Source: Allopontixanthobacter confluentis (GTDB lineage: Bacteria > Pseudomonadota > Alphaproteobacteria > Sphingomonadales > Sphingomonadaceae). Taken from it: 64,000 nucleotides of DNA. The stretch is from assembly GCF_009827615.1 (NCBI RefSeq), contig NZ_WTYU01000002.1, forward strand, positions 186,001 to 250,000, given 5' to 3'. Shown in pieces: positions 63,930 through 64,000 of this stretch (position 1 is its first letter; each line of letters opens with the position of its first letter). The notes beneath the pieces are model-generated. The model did not search any database, was not told the DNA's origin, and saw nothing but the letters and a program-made list of their open reading frames with translations. The position numbers were made by a program, and so were the translations under genes.

Positions 63930-64000
63930 GTGCTGCTTGCTCCTGAGATTATGAGATCATTGAAGCCCATAGCTAGGAAGCCTGCGGCCATGATGCAAAT

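Overview
This window is a GC-rich (roughly 60-65% by eye) stretch of bacterial chromosome. It almost certainly comes from an alphaproteobacterium of the order Sphingomonadales, perhaps near Erythrobacteraceae. The placement rests on gene content: GapR/DUF2312, DUF1244 next to pyruvate kinase, a CDC48-type AAA ATPase, a Tat-exported dienelactone hydrolase and HrcA/CIRCE control of groESL. It is an inference, not a database match. Coding density is high. No rRNA, tRNA, CRISPR array, integrase or transposase was seen.

Layout. 1-7.6 kb: oxidative metabolism and stress, with a partial dienelactone hydrolase, a PQQ alcohol dehydrogenase with a C-terminal haem c, an aldehyde dehydrogenase, a nitronate monooxygenase-like flavoprotein and catalase-peroxidase KatG. 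7.6-17.7 kb: housekeeping genes (lysC, ubiG, a deaminase, an ArsC-like protein, ruvC, yebC, CPBP protease, YbjQ, GapR, DUF1244, pyk, small conserved proteins) and one AT-rich orphan at 10.8 kb. 17.7-28.3 kb: gltX, rpoC and rpoB on the minus strand behind a near-consensus promoter. 28.3-31.9 kb: a small peptide/DUF2975/XRE operon, a small lipoprotein, a membrane protein, then rplJ-rplL on the plus strand with an L10-type leader. The usual rplJL-rpoBC operon is therefore split and divergent. 32-41.2 kb: transporters (MFS, CPA2 antiporter, MATE), a hydrolase, a PagL-like lipid A deacylase, a cytochrome c and CIRCE-controlled groESL.

41.2-51.2 kb is the accessory region of most interest: a DUF305/LVIVD fusion protein and a sterol-desaturase-like membrane enzyme, then what looks like an organoarsenical (arsenosugar-type) locus. 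It holds two TIGR04282/TIGR04283 glycosyltransferases, an SDR enzyme, arsenite methyltransferase ArsM, a dihydrolipoamide dehydrogenase-like flavoprotein, a cysteine-rich radical SAM enzyme and an MTA phosphorylase. The last could remove adenine from a deoxyadenosyl-arsenic intermediate.

51.2-64 kb: an acyl-CoA dehydrogenase/phosphotransferase pair, a host-attachment family protein, a class A beta-lactamase-like protein with an atypical omega loop, a repeat-bearing lipoprotein, polA overlapping an HWE/CHASE3 histidine kinase, an MscS channel and a CDC48-type ATPase.
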